Assembly (NCBI GenBank): GCA_029624765.1
Contig: JARSSO010000010.1
Coordinates: 1-64,000 of the forward strand
Length of the DNA: 64,000 nt
Direction: 5' to 3'
Source: Candidatus Contendibacter sp.
GTDB taxonomy: Bacteria; Pseudomonadota; Gammaproteobacteria; Competibacterales; Competibacteraceae
Positions 8,420 through 20,024 of the stretch are shown here, in pieces. Numbering within the stretch: the stretch's first letter is position 1; each line of letters starts with the position of its first letter. A model generated the notes under the pieces. It saw nothing but the letters and a program-made list of their open reading frames with translations. It was not told where the DNA came from and made no database searches. Both the position numbers and the translations under genes were made by a program.

Positions 8420-9187
8420 ATGATCGCCCCTGACACCACCATCGTTGCCCGCGTCGCCGAGGAGCTGAGGCGTGCCCGCCGGTTGTTGTTCATCACCGGC
8501 GCTGGTATTTCCGCCGATTCCGGTCTGCCGACCTATCGCGGCATCGGCGGGCTGTACAACGACCAGGCCACCGAGGACAACTTCTCCATTGAAACCGCCC
8601 TGTCGGGATCGATGCTGGAAGCCAATCCGGCCATCACCTGGAAGTACCTGCATCAGATCGAGAATTCTTGCCGGGGCGCGCGCTTCAATGACGCGCACGC
8701 CATCATCGCCGGGTGGCAGAACCAGTTCGACGTGTGCGTGCTGACACAGAACATCGACGGGTTTCACCGCGACGCCGGCAGCCGCAACCTGATCGAGATT
8801 CACGGTGACATCCACGATCTGTACTGCACGCGCTGCGATTACACGGTCACGGTCGTGGATTACAGCACATTGGACCTGCCGCCGTCCTGCCCTCGCTGTC
8901 ATGCTCTGGTGCGGCCCAAGGTCGTGCTGTTTGGCGAGGTGTTGCCGTCTCACGCCATCCAGCATTTGTACGCGGAACTGGACCGGGGCTTCGACCTGGT
9001 GTTCAGCGTCGGCACCACCAGCGTGTTTCCTTACATCGCCGGGCCGGTGGTGCAGGCCAGCCAGATGGGTATTCCCACGGTGGAGATCAATCCCACCGAT
9101 ACCAACGTCACCCGATTCGTGGACTATAAATTGGCCTCGGGGGCGGCGGCGAGCCTGCGGGCGATCCAGGCGGCCTATCAGGAATAG
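8420..9187 (+). CDS. cobB: Sir2-family NAD-dependent protein deacylase
   Basis: 255 residues, the normal length for bacterial sirtuins. NAD-binding GAGISADSGLPTYRG (27-41), TQNIDGFHRDAG, catalytic His128 in IEIHGD, and a four-Cys zinc site (Cys136, Cys139, Cys157, Cys160) are all present. It removes acetyl or other acyl groups from lysines using NAD+. The GLPTYRG loop has Tyr where many CobB proteins have Phe. The gene stands 39 bases after parA-like, possibly in the same transcript. Confidence 0.92.
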   Translation: MIAPDTTIVARVAEELRRARRLLFITGAGISADSGLPTYRGIGGLYNDQATEDNFSIETALSGSMLEANPAITWKYLHQIENSCRGARFNDAHAIIAGWQNQFDVCVLTQNIDGFHRDAGSRNLIEIHGDIHDLYCTRCDYTVTVVDYSTLDLPPSCPRCHALVRPKVVLFGEVLPSHAIQHLYAELDRGFDLVFSVGTTSVFPYIAGPVVQASQMGIPTVEINPTDTNVTRFVDYKLASGAAASLRAIQAAYQE

Positions 9188-9222
9188 CCGCGAGGGGTTC
9201 CCGTGGGCGCTGGCCGCCAACC

Positions 9223-9789
9223 TTACCCTTTCGAGGAGCCGTCCGCTGGGGACAGGGCGAACGCTGAACGGTATCGCTCCTTCAGCCGCCGGTAGTTCTG
9301 GGCGGAGTATTCCAGAAATTCCAGTTCGCGGTCGTTGAGCGGACGCACCGGCTTCACCGGGCTGCCGACGTAGAGATAGCCGCTGTCCAGCACCTTGCCG
9401 GGCGGCACCACGCTGCCCGCGCCGATGGTCACCCGCGACCGCACCACCGCCTTGTCCATCACGATGGCGCCCATGCCGATCAGGCAGTAATCCTCGATGG
9501 CGCAGGCATGCAGGATCACCCGGTGACCGACCGTGACATCGTTGCCGATCACGGTGGGTTGGCCACCCGGACAAAACCGGCTGTCGTGGGTCACGTGGAT
9601 GATGGTCCCGTCCTGGATGCTGGTGCGCGCGCCGATGCGGATGCCCTGAATGTCGCCGCGAATCACGCATAGCGGCCATACCGAACTGTCCTCGCCAATT
9701 TCGACATCGCCGATCACCACGGCGGTGTCGTCCACATGGGCGGAAGGATGGACGCGCGGGGCATGATGCTCGAACGGACGAATCGGCAT
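9223..9789 (-). CDS. Gamma-carbonic anhydrase family protein (YrdA/PaaY type)
   Basis: 188 residues of left-handed beta-helix hexapeptide repeats (VVIGDVEIGEDSSVWPLCVIRGD and similar). The metal-binding histidines of the gamma-CA family are visible in TIIHVTHD and VGHRVILHAC. Family members form trimers with Zn or Fe between subunits. Some hydrate CO2 and others have no proven activity. It shares a strand with the lipoprotein gene upstream (24-base gap). Confidence 0.88.
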   Translation of the reverse strand: MPIRPFEHHAPRVHPSAHVDDTAVVIGDVEIGEDSSVWPLCVIRGDIQGIRIGARTSIQDGTIIHVTHDSRFCPGGQPTVIGNDVTVGHRVILHACAIEDYCLIGMGAIVMDKAVVRSRVTIGAGSVVPPGKVLDSGYLYVGSPVKPVRPLNDRELEFLEYSAQNYRRLKERYRSAFALSPADGSSKG

Positions 9790-9813
9790 GGCGAGATTCT
9801 CGTGGTAGGAAAG

Positions 9814-10209
9814 TCAACGGTCGTTTTGGAGCAGCCAGCCCCGCTCGGTTTTGTGGAAAGTCGCCTTCTCGGCGCGATGACGGCGTTCGCCGGCCTGGAA
9901 CTGTCCGTATTTCAACCCCAGCGCCACCAGATCCAATCCAGCCAACAAGGGATCGCCACGGTCGCGCAGGTTCAGCGCCAGGTCGGCCAGACTTTGCTGG
10001 AATACCAGATCGTACTCCACCTCGGCGACATAGACGTTCTGGCTCGGTTCGAACCCATTGGTTTTTCGAAAATTTTCGACGATGTAGAGGCTGCCGCCCT
10101 CGCGCAGCAGCCGCGCGGTGATCTGCCGCTCGATCTCGCCGTCGCCGGGACGGTTGGCGCAGGCGGCCAGCAGGAGAAGGGCCAGGATCGGAAACAGCGC
10201 GCGTTGCAT
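9814..10209 (-). CDS. Predicted lipoprotein of unknown function
   Basis: 131 residues. The start MQRALFPILALLLLAAC is a lipoprotein signal with Cys17 as the lipidated residue, and no Asp at +2, so outer-membrane sorting is plausible. The rest is a small mixed alpha/beta domain without a recognised motif (YVAEVEYDLVF, LNLRDRGDPLLAGL). It lies 15 bases downstream of gor and is probably co-transcribed with it. Confidence 0.72.
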   Translation of the reverse strand: MQRALFPILALLLLAACANRPGDGEIERQITARLLREGGSLYIVENFRKTNGFEPSQNVYVAEVEYDLVFQQSLADLALNLRDRGDPLLAGLDLVALGLKYGQFQAGERRHRAEKATFHKTERGWLLQNDR

Positions 10210-10224
10210 GTCGGTCCCCCGCGC

Positions 10225-11574
10225 TCAGCGCATGGTCACCAGCTCTTCGGCGCTGGTGGGATGAATGGCGACCGTGTCGTCGAAATCGCGCTTGGTCGCG
10301 CCCATGCGGATGGCGACCGCGAACCCTTGCAGGATCTCGTCCGCGCCCTGGCCGATGAGATGGCAACCGACGATTTTTTCCTCGGGTCCAACGCAGACCA
10401 GTTTCATCACCGTGGGCGGTTGGCGGGTGGTGAAAGCGTGATACATCGAGCGAAACCGGGTCTGATAAATCCGCGTCGCATCGCCGTATTGCCGCCGCGC
10501 GTCCTCCTCGGTCAGACCGACCGTGCCGATGGGCGGATGACTGAAGACCACCGTGGGGATGTTTTCATAGGGCAGCCGGCGTTCCGGTTGGTTGCCAAAC
10601 AGCCGGTCGGCCAGCCGGCGACCAGCGGCGATGGCGACCGGGGTCAGGTGGAAACGCTCGGTCACGTCGCCGATGGCGTAAACGCCGGGCACGTTGGTGT
10701 TTTGATAAGGATCGGTGGGAATGAAGCCGTCCGGATTCAGCGTCACGCCCGCCGCCGCCAGTTCCAGCGCGGCGGTGTTGGGTTGGCGGCCGATGGCCCA
10801 GAGCACGACGTTGACGTTCGGCACGGGGTCCGCGCCTTCGCAGTGGAGACTGAGCGCGCCGGTGGCCAGTCGCGCCACCGCGCGCACCTGGGTACGGGTC
10901 ATGACGCGAATGCCGTCCTCGCGCAACCGTTCCATCAATTGTTCGCGCAGCATGGCGTCGAAGGAGCGCAAAACCTGATCCCTGCGAACCAACAGGCTCA
11001 CTTCGGCCCCCAACGCTTGCAACATGCCGGCCAGTTCCACCGCGATGTAACCGCTGCCCACGATGGCGACTCGCGCCGGGCAGGTGTTCAGATCGAAAAA
11101 TCCGTCCGAGGTGATGCCGAACTGGGCGCCGGGCAGGTCGGGTATCCGGGGTCGGCCGCCGGTGGCGATGACGATATGATCGGCGCTGTAGCGTTCGCCG
11201 CCGACCGTCAGGGTGCGGGCGTCCGTAAATCGAGCGAAGCCGCGAATCAGCGTCACTCCAGCTTCGGCCAGATAGCCCAGATACCACTCGTTCAGGTTGC
11301 TGACAAAGCGGTCGCGCGCCGTTTTCAACTTTTGCCAGTCGAAACCGAAGTAATCCAGCCGGAAACCATAACCTGGAGCATCGTCGAGCGCATGAGCAAG
11401 ATGGGCGGCATGCCACATCACCTTCTTGGGTACGCAACCCACGTTGACGCAGGTGCCGCCCAGTCGAGCGGTTTCGATCAGGGCGCAGCGGGTGCCGTGT
11501 CGAGCCGCCCGTTCCGCCACCGACAGGCCACCGCTGCCACCGCCGATGGCGATGAGATCGTAATGCTGGGCCAT
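10225..11574 (-). CDS. gor: Glutathione-disulfide reductase
   Basis: 449 residues. FAD-binding GGGSGGL (11-17), the redox disulfide in [13 protein letters not shown] (Cys42, Cys47), NAD(P)-binding [11 protein letters not shown], the second FAD motif VYAIGDV, and the C-terminal catalytic HPTSAEE are all present. It reduces GSSG to GSH with NADPH in the cytoplasm. Length and C-terminal motif favour glutathione reductase over dihydrolipoamide dehydrogenase or mercuric reductase. Confidence 0.93.
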   Translation of the reverse strand: MAQHYDLIAIGGGSGGLSVAERAARHGTRCALIETARLGGTCVNVGCVPKKVMWHAAHLAHALDDAPGYGFRLDYFGFDWQKLKTARDRFVSNLNEWYLGYLAEAGVTLIRGFARFTDARTLTVGGERYSADHIVIATGGRPRIPDLPGAQFGITSDGFFDLNTCPARVAIVGSGYIAVELAGMLQALGAEVSLLVRRDQVLRSFDAMLREQLMERLREDGIRVMTRTQVRAVARLATGALSLHCEGADPVPNVNVVLWAIGRQPNTAALELAAAGVTLNPDGFIPTDPYQNTNVPGVYAIGDVTERFHLTPVAIAAGRRLADRLFGNQPERRLPYENIPTVVFSHPPIGTVGLTEEDARRQYGDATRIYQTRFRSMYHAFTTRQPPTVMKLVCVGPEEKIVGCHLIGQGADEILQGFAVAIRMGATKRDFDDTVAIHPTSAEELVTMR

Positions 11575-11708
11575 GAATCCTCCGGGTTGTCTCCAATCGG
11601 GTCCGCGTGGGAAGCGGCAAGTTCTCGGGTTGCCGTTACTATAGCGTGTAGCCGGCGGTCGTGTCTGTCCGGGTGGTATGGAGTGACGGAATTTTGGAGA
11701 AGATGACC

Positions 11709-12527
11709 ATGCGAATACGGATGGGATGGATGGGGTTGCTCGGATTATTGCTGTGGCCGTGGAGCGGGGGAGCCGGCGAACTGAACTGGCAAGGATCGTT
11801 GACCCAGGGAGGCTTGATCATGGGCCGGGCCTTGCCGGGAACCCGGCTGGAGCTGGACGGCCAGCCGGTGCCGGTAGGGCCGGACGGCGCGTTCGTGTTC
11901 GGTTTTGGCCGCGACGCGTCGCCGCGGGCGCGGTTGAACGTGATCGCCCCCGACGGTGCCCGCGAGGAGCGGTGGCTGGCGATTGCCCAGCGTCAGTACG
12001 CTATTCAGCGTCTCGATGGTCTGCCGCCAGAAAAAGTGACGCCACCCCCGGAGCTGCTGGAGCGCATCCGCCGCGAAACCGCCCTGGTGGACGATGCCCG
12101 CCGGCGTGACATTCCACAAGTCTGGTTTCTCGGTGGCTTTGCCTGGCCGACGGCCGGTCGCATCACCGGAGTGTACGGCAGCCAGCGCATCCTCAACGGC
12201 GAACCGCGTCAGCCACATTATGGCGTCGATATCGCCGCGCCCATCGGAACGCCGGTGCGCGCGCCGGCCGATGGGATCGTGACCCTGGCCGAGCCCGATT
12301 TGTACTATTCCGGCGCGACGGTGATCATCGATCACGGCTATCGGCTCAGCTCCACGCTGATGCATCTGGACCGGATCGACGTTCGGGTCGGCCAGCGGGT
12401 GCGCAAGGGCGACATGATCGCCACGGTGGGCGGGAGCGGCCGGGTGACCGGGCCGCATCTGGACTGGCGGATGAACTGGCGCGAAGCGCGCATCGATCCG
12501 GCCCTGCTGGTTCCGCCGCTGCGGTGA
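11709..12527 (+). CDS. M23-family (LytM) peptidoglycan metallopeptidase
   Basis: 272 residues from ATG 11709, preceded by GGAGA 8 bases upstream; ATG 11703 is an alternative. A signal peptide ([23 protein letters not shown]) leads into an N-terminal beta domain and a C-terminal LytM domain. HYGVDIAAP supplies the HxxxD zinc ligands. The last motif is [10 protein letters not shown], so the usual HxH is His-Leu-Asp; Asp may serve as ligand, and this variant seems typical of a subfamily. Predicted to act on peptidoglycan in the periplasm. Confidence 0.88.
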   Translation: MRIRMGWMGLLGLLLWPWSGGAGELNWQGSLTQGGLIMGRALPGTRLELDGQPVPVGPDGAFVFGFGRDASPRARLNVIAPDGAREERWLAIAQRQYAIQRLDGLPPEKVTPPPELLERIRRETALVDDARRRDIPQVWFLGGFAWPTAGRITGVYGSQRILNGEPRQPHYGVDIAAPIGTPVRAPADGIVTLAEPDLYYSGATVIIDHGYRLSSTLMHLDRIDVRVGQRVRKGDMIATVGGSGRVTGPHLDWRMNWREARIDPALLVPPLR

Positions 12528-12535
12528 AGGCAGAA

Positions 12536-12562
12536 CGAAAAATCCCCCCTGGCGGGGGGATT
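12536..12562 (-). terminator. Intrinsic terminator of glgP
   Basis: AATCCCCCC and GGGGGGATT form a 9-bp stem with a 4-base loop (12541-12562). Read on the minus strand it is followed by TTTTCG, and it lies 33 bases past the glgP stop. On the plus strand there is no T-run, so it serves glgP rather than the M23 gene. Confidence 0.75.
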
Positions 12563-12594
12563 GGATGCGCTGGGAAACGCGGAGTGGCTGATGG

Positions 12595-15105
<2,511 letters not shown>

Positions 15106-15472
15106 GGTGATAGGAGTCCGTGAGGTGTGCTTGGGGAATTGGAAACACCCGGCGTCCCAAACCGGGCCGGATGGCTTCGACCGCAACCGCTCGTTCCCCG
15201 CGCCCGCTTGCAGGAGAGAGGAGTTGGGACGAAGGGGGTCGCGACCTCCTTACCCTGAACCTCTCCCCCTGGCGGAAGAAGGACTAAGTGGTTACCTTCG
15301 AACAAGTCTTGGTGGTTTCAGCCGCAAACCGTGGCATTGGTATGGTTTATGCGTTGGTTGCCGCGAACCTCATGAACAACAATAGCCGGGTTGTTTCCAA
15401 ATGCAAGGCGCCGGCCGGAGCCGACGGTGACGCGGGAAACGGGCGTGGGCGGGAATTCGGGCGGACGTGGGA
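15106..15472. other. Gene-free stretch upstream of glgP
   Basis: 367 bases between glgP and a small convergent-side gene, both on the minus strand. It holds GC-rich intergenic-repeat-like sequence (CTCTCCCCCTGGCGGAAGAAGG near 15263-15284). The frames open here show no recognisable protein. It must carry the glgP promoter, but I see no clear -35/-10 pair. Confidence 0.5.
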
Positions 15473-15790
15473 TCAGTCCAGGCAATGCGCGGCTTGTTCG
15501 CGGGTGTAGAAGCAGCCTTGGCGGATGAAACCGGCGATCACGCTGGTCTTGATCGCGGTGATGTGGCCGCCGTGATCGCGCGCTCGAACCAGATGATCGG
15601 GCAAGCCGTCCAGCGCGTGAAAGGGCGCGGGGCGGCCGTCCGCCCAGCACGAGCAGTAAATCGTGCCGGTTTCCTGGTCCAGGAAACCGGGAGTGAACCC
15701 ACGGCACTGGTTTTCCGCGCTGACGCCGCCCGTGCCCGCGAACAATTGGTTGTCGGCCTCCAACATTTCAGGGGTAAGCATCCGCGCCAT
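15473..15790 (-). CDS. Small conserved-looking protein of unknown function
   Basis: 105 residues from ATG 15790, chosen because GAGGG lies 7 bases upstream; ATG 15841 would add 17 residues. It begins MARMLTPEMLEADNQLF and has a CSC motif (YCSCWADGRPAPFHALDGLP) and a C-terminal Cys pair (GCFYTREQAAHCLD). No signal peptide or membrane segment. I do not recognise the family. A good promoter upstream (15890-15919) supports expression. Confidence 0.6.
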   Translation of the reverse strand: MARMLTPEMLEADNQLFAGTGGVSAENQCRGFTPGFLDQETGTIYCSCWADGRPAPFHALDGLPDHLVRARDHGGHITAIKTSVIAGFIRQGCFYTREQAAHCLD

Positions 15791-15889
15791 AACGATGCCC
15801 TCGCATGGGTGAATCAAGTCGACCTGAAACCGCTCGTCCAAGGCTGTATCGTCGAAACAACTCTTTGTCGGAGCGAGACAGATTGTTGT

Positions 15890-15919
15890 ATTTTAGTCTA
15901 GAAGATTTTAGTTAAACAA
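15890..15919 (-). promoter_or_regulatory. Sigma-70-like promoter for the small gene at 15473-15790
   Basis: On the minus strand TTGTTT (15919-15914) and TAAAAT (15895-15890) are spaced by 18 bases within an AT-rich patch that contrasts with its surroundings. The leader to ATG 15790 would be about 90 bases. Confidence 0.5.
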
Positions 15920-15995
15920 ACAACCTGAAGTTGTCATTTAAGCGCCGGCTGGCGCCACAATCCCGTCCGTGTCGCCAAGTAGGGAACTGTATCGC

Positions 15996-17093
15996 ATGTC
16001 CACGATGCCTCATCTGTACGTCGCCCTGTCCGGGCACGGTTTCGGTCATCTGGCGCAGGTGGCGCCGGTGTTGAACCAGTGGCGTCGCCGGTGGCCGGCG
16101 GCGCGCTTGACCCTCCAAAGCGCGTTGCCGGAGGCGGTGTTGCGCGAGCGCATCGTCGGCGCGTTCGCGCGGGTGGGCGGCGCGGCCGATTTCGGCATGG
16201 TGATGGTGGATGCCCTGGATGCCGATGTGACCGCAAGTCTGGCGGGGTATCGGGCCTTTCACGCTGAATGGGACAGACGACTGGCCTGGCAGGAGGGTGC
16301 ATTGCGGGAGGCGGCGCCGAATCTGGTGCTGGCCGATATTCCCTACCTGAGTCTGGCGGCGGCGGCCCGGTTGGACATCCCCGCGCTGGCGCTGTGTTCG
16401 CTGAACTGGGCGGACATTCTGGCCGGCTACTGCCCGGATGCCCCGGATCTGGCTGGGTTGCGCGCGCCGATGCTGGCCGCTTATCGCGGCGCCGTGGCCT
16501 TCCTGCGCCCGATGCCGTCCATGCCGATGCCGGAGTTGCCGAATGCCCGATCCATCGGTCCCGTTGCCGCCCTGGGCCGGGATCGGCGCGTGGAGATCAA
16601 TCGCCGGCTCGGTCTGGGTGGTAATGAAACGCTGGTATTGATGGGATTGGGTGGCGTGGCCATGCGCCCGCCGCTGGAAGCGTGGCCGGAATGGCCGGGG
16701 GTGCGCTGGCTCACCCCGCCGGATTGGAACGTGGCGCGGCCCGACATGGCGAGTTGGGCGGTGCTGGGCGATTGCGAGATGCTGGATTTGATCCGTTCGT
16801 GCGATGTGCTGTTCACCAAGCCTGGCTATGGCGCGTTCACCGAGGCAGCCTGCAACGGGACGCGGGTACTTTACGTCGAACGCGACGACTGGCCGGAAGA
16901 ACCGTGGTTGAGCGATTGGCTGCTGGAACATGGGAACGGCGTGAAGATCAACCGCCGACAACTGGCGAGCGGTGAGTTGACGGAACCGCTGCGGGAACTG
17001 CTGACCCAGCCCGCCAAGCCGCCGGTGACGCCGACCGGCGCGGACGAGGCCGCCGATTGGCTGGATCGACTGCTAAAGTTGTGGGTTCAATGA
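15996..17093 (+). CDS. Glycosyltransferase-like protein (GT-B fold, MurG/UGT-like)
   Basis: 365 residues from ATG 15996 (MSTMPHLYVALSGHGFGHLAQ). The N-terminal GHGFGHLAQ loop, and the C-terminal FTKPGYGAFTEAACNGTRVLYVERDDWPEE block, resemble the donor-binding half of GT-B enzymes. Such proteins move a sugar from a nucleotide donor. Acceptor and donor are unknown. There is no signal or membrane segment. The stop codon abuts the edge of an IS remnant. Confidence 0.72.
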   Translation: MSTMPHLYVALSGHGFGHLAQVAPVLNQWRRRWPAARLTLQSALPEAVLRERIVGAFARVGGAADFGMVMVDALDADVTASLAGYRAFHAEWDRRLAWQEGALREAAPNLVLADIPYLSLAAAARLDIPALALCSLNWADILAGYCPDAPDLAGLRAPMLAAYRGAVAFLRPMPSMPMPELPNARSIGPVAALGRDRRVEINRRLGLGGNETLVLMGLGGVAMRPPLEAWPEWPGVRWLTPPDWNVARPDMASWAVLGDCEMLDLIRSCDVLFTKPGYGAFTEAACNGTRVLYVERDDWPEEPWLSDWLLEHGNGVKINRRQLASGELTEPLRELLTQPAKPPVTPTGADEAADWLDRLLKLWVQ

Positions 17094-17513
17094 GGGTTCC
17101 CGTGGTAGCCACAAGATGTAGTGGCATGAGGGTTATGCCCAAAGCTGTGGGCCCTCGATATCCAACCACAGCCGACGGAACAGCTCGACCGGATCATCCA
17201 GCTTGAAGCAGCGGTGTTTGAGCAGCTTGAGTTTGTTGTTGAGCCCTTCGACGAAACCGCTGGTATGCCCGCCCTTGAAATAGTTGAGAATCCCGTCCTG
17301 CCAGTGGTGCAAGGTGTTGAGGAACTTGTCAAAACAACTCAGGCCGGACGCCTTGACCTGCTCGGGCCAGAGCTGGGGTCGGGTCTGGTCGGTCGCCCGA
17401 TCCGGGTTGTGGTCGAAGATGGCCGTCGGCAGCGTGCGCGGTACGTAGGCGCTGGCCAAGGCCGGGGTTTGCTCGAACAGTTCCACCACTTGCCCCTGCT
17501 GGTCGAGATTCAA
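17094..17513 (-). mobile_element. ISL3-family insertion sequence remnant
   Basis: The C-terminal 126 residues of an ISL3 (IS204/IS1001/IS1165) transposase remain in 17133-17513: FDKFLNTLHHWQDGILNYF, GGHTSGFVEGLNNKLKLLK and the ending LFRRLWLDIEG. This is less than a third of the usual ~400 residues. The 5' end of the transposase and one IS end are missing. The sequence right after the glycosyltransferase stop, GGGTTCCCGTGGTAGCCAC (17094-17112), may be the surviving terminal repeat. The element cannot move by itself. Confidence 0.8.
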
Positions 17514-17514
17514 T

Positions 17515-17880
17515 GTCGAGCAATGGCCGCCGCTGATCGAGCGCCTGCTGGTCAGGGCCAGCGCCGCGACCGGAACCCGGCTGGGACCGGACGACGTGGA
17601 CCATTACTATTTCACCCAGGTCAACCTGCGCGTCATCGAAGCAACCATGGCGGCACTGGGACAACCGCTCGACAAAACGCACTGGATCATGGACAAGTGG
17701 GGCTACACCGGTTCGGCCTGCATTCCCATGGCCTTGGATGACGCCATCCCATGGCCTTGGATGACGCCATCGCCCAAGGCAAAGGCCCAAAACCGGGATC
17801 GCTGGTGCTGTTCTGCGCCAGCGGCGGCGGCATCGCCCTGGCGGCTTCACTGTGGCGGTGGGCAGGACGCAAGGCGTGAG
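17515..17880 (+). pseudogene. 3' remnant of a FabH-like 3-oxoacyl-ACP synthase III
   Basis: Open from the IS junction: QWPPLIERLLVRA, then DDVDHYYFTQVNLRVIEATM and KWGYTGSACIPMALDD, matching the C-terminal quarter of ketoacyl synthase III (the HQAN and GNTxAAS regions; here Thr-Gln replaces His-Gln). A 23-bp tandem duplication (17725-17770) shifts the frame; past it the other frame continues as AQGKGPKPGSLVLFCASGG and ends at TGA 17878-17880. Both the missing 5' part and the duplication mean it is not functional. Confidence 0.72.
17725..17770 (+). repeat. 23-bp tandem duplication inside the FabH-like remnant
   Basis: The 23-base unit starting CCCATGGCCTTGG is present twice without a gap (17725-17747 and 17748-17770). 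Because 23 is not a multiple of 3 it causes the frameshift. Three copies of the 7-mer GTGAGGC follow at about 17876-17896, another sign of slippage in this scar. Confidence 0.9.
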
Positions 17881-17903
17881 GCGTGAGGCGTGAGGCGCAA
17901 ACG

Positions 17904-18059
17904 ATGAACGTCAACTTCGACGCGGCCTGCCTGCCACCTGAACGGGTCATCCCCCTCGCCACCGATCTGGAGGCGATCCTGAACCGCGCCGTTGACCGAG
18001 CCCCCGCACCGCTCCACCCCACCGTGACGAGGGATAACTCCACCGAACCTTCCGCGTGA
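17904..18059 (+). CDS. Possible small ORF or remnant
   Basis: 51 codons from ATG 17904, with GAGG about 8 bases upstream, starting MNVNFDAACLPPERVIPL. It has no recognised domain. It follows the FabH-like remnant and may be the start of a former neighbour gene cut short. Coding status is uncertain. The remaining ~120 bases to trpF hold nothing I recognise. Confidence 0.25.
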   Translation: MNVNFDAACLPPERVIPLATDLEAILNRAVDRAPAPLHPTVTRDNSTEPSA

Positions 18060-18178
18060 CGATCCTCCTGTCGCGGGGAGGTGGCGCGTTCGCCTTTTCC
18101 CGCTCTACCAACCAGCCGGATTTCTGATAGTCTTAGTTCCCCTTGACCCCCTGCCGGCCCGCCACCCGCTTTCGACCC

Positions 18179-18820
18179 ATGACCTCGATTTCCCGCACCC
18201 GCGTCAAGATTTGTGGCATCACCCGTCGCGAGGACGGCGTGACCGCGGCCCGACTGGGCGCGGATGCCATCGGCTTGGTGTTCCATCCACCCAGCCCTCG
18301 ATTCGTGGACGTGGAAACCGCGCAATGGATCGCCGCGGCGTTGCCGCCCTTCATCACCGTGGTGGGCCTGTTCATGAACGCGGAACTGGCGGCGGTGCGG
18401 CGCGTGATCGACCACGCGCCGCCGCATCTATTGCAATTTCACGGCGACGAGGACCCCGATTACTGCGCCTCGTTCGGCTTGCCCTACCTCAAGGCCGTGC
18501 CGATGGGCGCCAATGCCGACGTCCTGGATTACCAACGACGGTTCGCCACGGCGGCGGGCCTCTTGCTGGACAGCCACGGCGGCCACCGAATGGGCGGCAC
18601 CGGCCAGGGCTTCGACTGGACCCGGATTCCCGCCGACCGACGCAAGCCGCTGATCCTGGCCGGCGGACTGCATCCCGGCAACGTCGCCGAGGCGATCCGC
18701 CAGGTTCGGCCCTACGCGGTGGATGTCAGCAGTGGGGTGGAATCGACCAAGGGCATCAAGGACGCTGAACTGATGCGCGCATTTTTAAGAGGTGTGTATG
18801 ACCGCGAAAGCCCTGCGTAA
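18179..18820 (+). CDS. trpF: Phosphoribosylanthranilate isomerase
   Basis: 213 residues from ATG 18179 ([19 protein letters not shown]), the conserved start; an upstream in-frame start at 18143 adds non-homologous residues. KICGIT, LQFHGDE, the [19 protein letters not shown] loop and [15 protein letters not shown] phosphate-binding loop are intact. It catalyses the third step of tryptophan synthesis from anthranilate. It overlaps trpB by 23 bases, suggesting translational coupling. Confidence 0.96.
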   Translation: MTSISRTRVKICGITRREDGVTAARLGADAIGLVFHPPSPRFVDVETAQWIAAALPPFITVVGLFMNAELAAVRRVIDHAPPHLLQFHGDEDPDYCASFGLPYLKAVPMGANADVLDYQRRFATAAGLLLDSHGGHRMGGTGQGFDWTRIPADRRKPLILAGGLHPGNVAEAIRQVRPYAVDVSSGVESTKGIKDAELMRAFLRGVYDRESPA

Positions 18821-20024
18821 CCCGGTGGACTTCAGCCAGTTCCCCGATCGCGCCGGCCATTTTGGCCGCTACGGCGGCCGATTCGTCGCCGAAACCCTGA
18901 TGGAAGCCTTGCACGAACTGGACGACGCCTGGCGGGCCTATCGCAACGATCCCGAATTTCTGGCGGAACTGGACGCCGATCTGGCCCGCTACGTCGGTCG
19001 CCCCACCCCGCTCTATCACGCCGAGCGCTGGAGTCGGCGACTCGGCGGCGCGCAAATCCATCTGAAGCGCGAGGATCTCAATCACACCGGCGCGCACAAG
19101 ATCAACAACACCGTCGGCCAGGCGCTGCTGGCCAAGCGGATGGGCAAGACCCGGCTGATCGCCGAGACCGGCGCCGGTCAGCACGGGGTCGCCTCCGCCA
19201 CGGTCGCCGCCCGGCTGGGCATGGAATGCGTGGTCTACATGGGGTCGGAGGATATTCAGCGCCAGGCGTTGAACGTGTACCGAATGCGGCTGCTGGGCGC
19301 GACCGTCCAGCCCGTCACCTCGGGTTCGCGCACCCTCAAGGACGCCCTGAACGAAGCCTTGCGGGATTGGGTCACCAACGTGGACAACACCTTTTATATG
19401 ATCGGCACGGTGGCCGGCCCGCATCCCTACCCGGTGATGGTGCGCGAATTTCAGGCGGTGATCGGCCGCGAGGCGCGCGAGCAGATGCTGAGCGATTACG
19501 GTTGCCTGCCGAATGCCCTGGTCGCCTGCGTCGGCGGCGGCTCCAACGCCATCGGCCTGTTCCATCCATTCCTGAACGACGGCGAGGTGGCGATCTACGG
19601 TGTCGAGGCCGCTGGTTCGGGCATCGAGACCGGCCGCCACGCCGCCACGCTCTGCGCCGGTCGGCCCGGCGTATTGCACGGCAACCGGACCTATCTGCTC
19701 AACGACGAAAACGGTCAGATCATCGAAACCCATTCGGTGTCCGCCGGACTGGACTATCCAGGCGTCGGGCCGGAGCACGCCTGGCTCAAGGACATCGGCC
19801 GGGCGCGTTACGTCGCCGTCACCGACGACGAAGCGCTGCGCGGCTTTCACGACCTTACCCGTATCGAGGGCATCATCCCGGCGCTGGAAAGCAGCCACGC
19901 CCTGGCCTACGTTACGCAACTGGCCCCGACGATGCGCCCCGATCAACATATCGTGGTCAACCTGTCCGGGCGTGGCGACAAGGACATCTACACCGTTGCC
20001 AAACTGGAAGGCATTCAACTGTGA
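18798..20024 (+). CDS. trpB: Tryptophan synthase beta chain
   Basis: 408 residues from ATG 18798 inside the end of trp[16 protein letters not shown] holds the PLP lysine, with [11 protein letters not shown] and [12 protein letters not shown] for PLP phosphate binding. It joins indole and serine, working as an alpha2-beta2 complex with TrpA. It ends in a GTGA overlap with the likely trpA start. Confidence 0.97.
   Translation: MTAKALRNPVDFSQFPDRAGHFGRYGGRFVAETLMEALHELDDAWRAYRNDPEFLAELDADLARYVGRPTPLYHAERWSRRLGGAQIHLKREDLNHTGAHKINNTVGQALLAKRMGKTRLIAETGAGQHGVASATVAARLGMECVVYMGSEDIQRQALNVYRMRLLGATVQPVTSGSRTLKDALNEALRDWVTNVDNTFYMIGTVAGPHPYPVMVREFQAVIGREAREQMLSDYGCLPNALVACVGGGSNAIGLFHPFLNDGEVAIYGVEAAGSGIETGRHAATLCAGRPGVLHGNRTYLLNDENGQIIETHSVSAGLDYPGVGPEHAWLKDIGRARYVAVTDDEALRGFHDLTRIEGIIPALESSHALAYVTQLAPTMRPDQHIVVNLSGRGDKDIYTVAKLEGIQL

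Noticed and set aside
8390..10366. 658-codon minus-strand frame covering the Sir2 gene and beyond
   Set aside because: It crosses the sirtuin, carbonic anhydrase and lipoprotein genes in a non-homologous frame.
17214..17741. 175-codon + strand frame over the IS and FabH-like remnants
   Set aside because: It runs antisense to the transposase, then out of frame with the FabH-like homology.
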